Positions 14,997 to 17,714 of a DNA stretch of 17,714 nucleotides are shown piece by piece. The DNA is from an uncultured Prevotella sp. (lineage in GTDB: Bacteria > Bacteroidota > Bacteroidia > Bacteroidales > Bacteroidaceae). The notes under the pieces are model-generated. The model did not search any database. It was not told the DNA's origin and worked only from the letters and a program-made list of their open reading frames with translations. How positions within the stretch are numbered: position 1 is the stretch's first letter; every line of letters starts with the position of its first letter. The DNA lies in the NCBI GenBank assembly GCA_937874345.1, contig CALNBT010000168.1, positions 1-17,714 on the forward strand. The letters run 5' to 3'. The position numbers were made by a program, and so were the translations under genes.

Positions 14997-17714
14997 TTAA
15001 TATTCATCCCATGCCTTAATATCAATTTCATCCATATCCAATGTACAGAATGACGTGATAAAGGCACTGGCCAAACGGCTGTTGGTGATAAGTGGAACAT
15101 TAAGGTCGATAGCCGCCCGACGGATCTTGTAGCCGTTTGTTAACTCGCGAGGGGTCAGATCTTTCGGGATATTGACCACCATATCTATCTTCTTCTCGTG
15201 AAGTAAGGTAAGGGCCTGGGGCTCCTGTCCTTCGTCACTTGGCCAATAGACCCGCGTGTTTGCGACACCATTGTCAGAAAGATACTGACTGGTACCGCCG
15301 GTTGCATACAATTCGTATCCATGATCCTGGAGTGTCTTGGCGGCATCAAGCATCTCGGCCTTTTGCTTGGCTCCACCGGTAGACAACAAAACGGTGTGTT
15401 TCGGGATGCGCATGCCAACACTGAGCATACTCTTGAGCAATGCCTGGTTACTATCGTCGCCCAAACATCCAACCTCACCGGTAGATGACATGTCGACGCC
15501 CAATACGGGATCGGCTTTTTGCAATCGGTTAAACGAGAACTGGGATGCCTTGATGCCCACATAATCCAGGTCGAACAGATTCTTGCGAGGTTTCTCAACG
15601 GGAATATCCAGCATGATTTTGGTCGCAACATCAATCAGGTTCAGCTTAAGAACCTTGCTAACAAAGGGGAACGAACGCGATGCACGCAGGTTACATTCAA
15701 TGACCAGAATATCGTTGTCGCGGGCCATAAACTGGATATTGAAGGGTCCATGGATATGGAGCGCCTTGGCAATCTGTCGACTGACACGTTTGATACGTCG
15801 AACGGTTTCTACATAGAGCTTTTGAGGAGGGAATTGTATCGTGGCATCGCCCGAGTGGACTCCTGCAAACTCGATGTGTTCGGAGATGGCATAGGTCATG
15901 ATTTCTCCGTTCATCGCAACAGCATCCATCTCTATTTCCTTGGCATTTTCAATAAACTTGGATACCACCACAGGATGATCTTCACTCACATTGGCGGCCA
16001 GCCTTAGGAAACGCTCCAACTCTTCCTGGTTAGAACATACGTTCATGGCAGCACCCGACAAGACATATGAAGGACGAACCAATACCGGGAATCCTACCCT
16101 ATCAACGAACTTAGTGATGTCGTCCAATGATTTCAACGCACTCCATTCGGGTTGGTTGATTCCATTTCGGGTGAGCATGGAAGAGAACTTGGCACGGTCT
16201 TCGGCATTGTCAACATCCTTTGCAGATGTGCCAAGGATTGGGACATGCTGTTCATCAAGCTTCATGGCCAGGTTGTTCGGAATCTGTCCACCGGTAGAGA
16301 GAATAACTCCGTGAGGCATTTCCAATTCGATGATATCCATCACGCGCTCGAAGGTCAACTCGTCAAAATACAGACGGTCGCACATATCATAGTCTGTCGA
16401 TACCGTCTCAGGGTTATAGTTGATCATCACCGATCGGTAACCTTCTTTACGAATCGTATTGAGTGCCTGAACACCGCACCAGTCGAATTCTACCGAACTA
16501 CCGATACGGTATGCCCCCGACCCCAAAACAACAATAGAGCGCTTGTCGCCTAAGTATGTAACATCATTTGCAACGGCTGAATAAGTGAGGTAAAGATAAT
16601 TGGTCTGGGCCGGATATTCAGCTGCCAACGTATCAATTTGCTTGACATAAGGAATGATGCCATATGATTTACGCAGGTTTCTGACAACAAGCATGGCCTT
16701 CTGCATGTTCATCTCTGCATCAAGACCAACGGCACGTGCTACCTGGAAATCGGTAAAGCCATAAACCTTTGCCGTACGGAGCAAGTCTTTGTCCAGGACA
16801 TTGATGCTGGTGCAACGTTTCAGGGCCTCATCGATATCAATGATGTGTTTTAGCTTTTGTAGGAACCATTTGTCAATCTTGGTCAAATCGTGAATCTGAT
16901 CAATGGTATAACCCTTGTGCATAGCCTTCGAGATGATGAAGATACGCTTGTCCGTCGGTTCGTGTAGTGAAGCATCAAGATCCTCGATTGCCAATTCCTT
17001 GTTCTCTACAAAGCCGTGCATACCTTGGCCAATCATACGAAGACCTTTCTGAATAGCCTCTTCGAAGTTGCGACCGATAGCCATCACTTCGCCAACCGAC
17101 TTCATGGATGATCCTAACTCGCGATCAACACCATGGAACTTAGACAAGTCCCAACGGGGTATCTTGCAGACCACATAATCGAGGGCAGGTTCGAAGAACG
17201 CACTGGTGGTCTTGGTAACCGAATTTTTCAACTCAAAGAGACCATATCCCATACCCAGTTTTGCAGCTACGAAAGCGAGCGGATAACCTGTTGCCTTACT
17301 GGCTAATGCGGAACTGCGGCTCAAACGTGCATTCACCTCGATGACACGATAGTCTTCGCTTTCAGGATCGAATGCATATTGTACGTTACATTCGCCGATG
17401 ATACCGATATGACGGATAATCTTGATTGACAGTTCGCGCAACTTATGGTATTCGCTATTGCTCAAAGTCTGTGACGGTGCAATGACAATTGACTCGCCGG
17501 TATGGATACCCAACGGGTCAAAATTCTCCATGTTACAAACCGTGATACAGTTGTCGTAGCGGTCACGAACGACTTCGTATTCTATTTCTTTCCAGCCTTT
17601 GAGACTCTTTTCAACCAATACCTGAGGTGAGAATGAAAACGACTTTTCAACCAGCTTGTTCAGTTCTTCCTCGTTGTCGCAAAAGCCACTACCCAATCCA
17701 CCCAAAGCATAGGC
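14997..17714 (-). CDS. carB: Carbamoyl-phosphate synthase large subunit, eukaryotic-like type, N terminus cut by the right edge
   Basis: 905 residues are visible; the frame is open to the window edge (first visible residues AYALGG), and about 170 N-terminal residues of a usual 1070-1080 are missing. CarB makes carbamoyl phosphate from bicarbonate, ammonia delivered by CarA, and two ATP, for pyrimidine and arginine synthesis. Visible parts are the rest of the first ATP-grasp half (GLGSGF, VNARLSRSSALASKATG), the oligomerisation region, the second ATP-grasp half (VLGSGAYRIGSSVEFDWC, SYVLSGAAMNV, ECNLRASRSFPFVSK), and an MGS-like effector domain from about residue 770. The sequence is much closer to my recall of animal CPS1 and CAD than to E. 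coli CarB. The terminator directly after the stop shows this is the last gene of its transcript. Confidence 0.95.
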   Translation of the reverse strand, partial: AYALGGLGSGFCDNEEELNKLVEKSFSFSPQVLVEKSLKGWKEIEYEVVRDRYDNCITVCNMENFDPLGIHTGESIVIAPSQTLSNSEYHKLRELSIKIIRHIGIIGECNVQYAFDPESEDYRVIEVNARLSRSSALASKATGYPLAFVAAKLGMGYGLFELKNSVTKTTSAFFEPALDYVVCKIPRWDLSKFHGVDRELGSSMKSVGEVMAIGRNFEEAIQKGLRMIGQGMHGFVENKELAIEDLDASLHEPTDKRIFIISKAMHKGYTIDQIHDLTKIDKWFLQKLKHIIDIDEALKRCTSINVLDKDLLRTAKVYGFTDFQVARAVGLDAEMNMQKAMLVVRNLRKSYGIIPYVKQIDTLAAEYPAQTNYLYLTYSAVANDVTYLGDKRSIVVLGSGAYRIGSSVEFDWCGVQALNTIRKEGYRSVMINYNPETVSTDYDMCDRLYFDELTFERVMDIIELEMPHGVILSTGGQIPNNLAMKLDEQHVPILGTSAKDVDNAEDRAKFSSMLTRNGINQPEWSALKSLDDITKFVDRVGFPVLVRPSYVLSGAAMNVCSNQEELERFLRLAANVSEDHPVVVSKFIENAKEIEMDAVAMNGEIMTYAISEHIEFAGVHSGDATIQFPPQKLYVETVRRIKRVSRQIAKALHIHGPFNIQFMARDNDILVIECNLRASRSFPFVSKVLKLNLIDVATKIMLDIPVEKPRKNLFDLDYVGIKASQFSFNRLQKADPVLGVDMSSTGEVGCLGDDSNQALLKSMLSVGMRIPKHTVLLSTGGAKQKAEMLDAAKTLQDHGYELYATGGTSQYLSDNGVANTRVYWPSDEGQEPQALTLLHEKKIDMVVNIPKDLTPRELTNGYKIRRAAIDLNVPLITNSRLASAFITSFCTLDMDEIDIKAWDEY

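Noticed and set aside
1..17714. Mobile elements, CRISPR arrays, toxin-antitoxin or phage genes
   Set aside because: Searched by eye in both strands; no transposase or integrase motifs, no regular repeat-spacer pattern, and no direct repeat of the tRNA ends that would mark an inserted island.

Overview
The window reads as chromosomal DNA of a Bacteroidales bacterium, most likely Prevotella or a close relative. Evidence: promoters of the Bacteroidetes type (TTTG, then 19-20 bases, then TAnnTTTG), no clear Shine-Dalgarno sequences, a DUF5686-like outer-membrane protein found only in this phylum, an AddAB pair of the Bacteroidetes kind, and protein sequences of that flavour throughout. There is no prophage, insertion sequence, CRISPR array or transposon; gene density is that of an ordinary core region.

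Layout. The left half is read rightward: the 3' part of a tRNA-Lys(CTT) with its terminator (1-92), then a tightly packed operon of an outer-membrane beta-barrel protein, addA and addB (167-8452), a tRNA-Arg(TCT) with its own promoter and terminator (8577-8707), and a small YiiX-like cysteine hydrolase (8789-9481). A gene-free 363-base convergent gap follows. The right half is read leftward: carB (cut by the right edge), a SpoU/TrmH-type RNA methyltransferase, a hemerythrin/LuxR regulator, and a three-module FAD/Fe-S/CCG dehydrogenase.

How the parts work together. AddA and AddB form the helicase-nuclease that processes double-strand DNA ends for RecA; the overlapping stop/start implies coupled translation, and the first gene of the transcript is an envelope protein whose mRNA looks almost leaderless. 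CarB makes carbamoyl phosphate for pyrimidines and arginine; its sequence is of the eukaryotic CPS1/CAD type rather than the E. coli type, including most of the effector pocket.

The most interesting part is 12.8-14.1 kb. A protein that aligns along its length with the YtfE/ScdA di-iron repair proteins, but has lost the two N-terminal cysteines, is fused to a LuxR-type DNA-binding domain. It sits just upstream of a redox flavoprotein. A 13-base dyad (CTTTC-TTT-GAAMG) occurs upstream of both promoters, at roughly -45 to -65 in each case. This is a plausible self-contained oxygen-, NO- or iron-responsive circuit. The regulator architecture is read directly; the circuit is inference.

Several start codons could be corrected from promoter positions: the hydrolase (8789) and the dehydrogenase (12826) both have longer open frames that run back through their own promoters.
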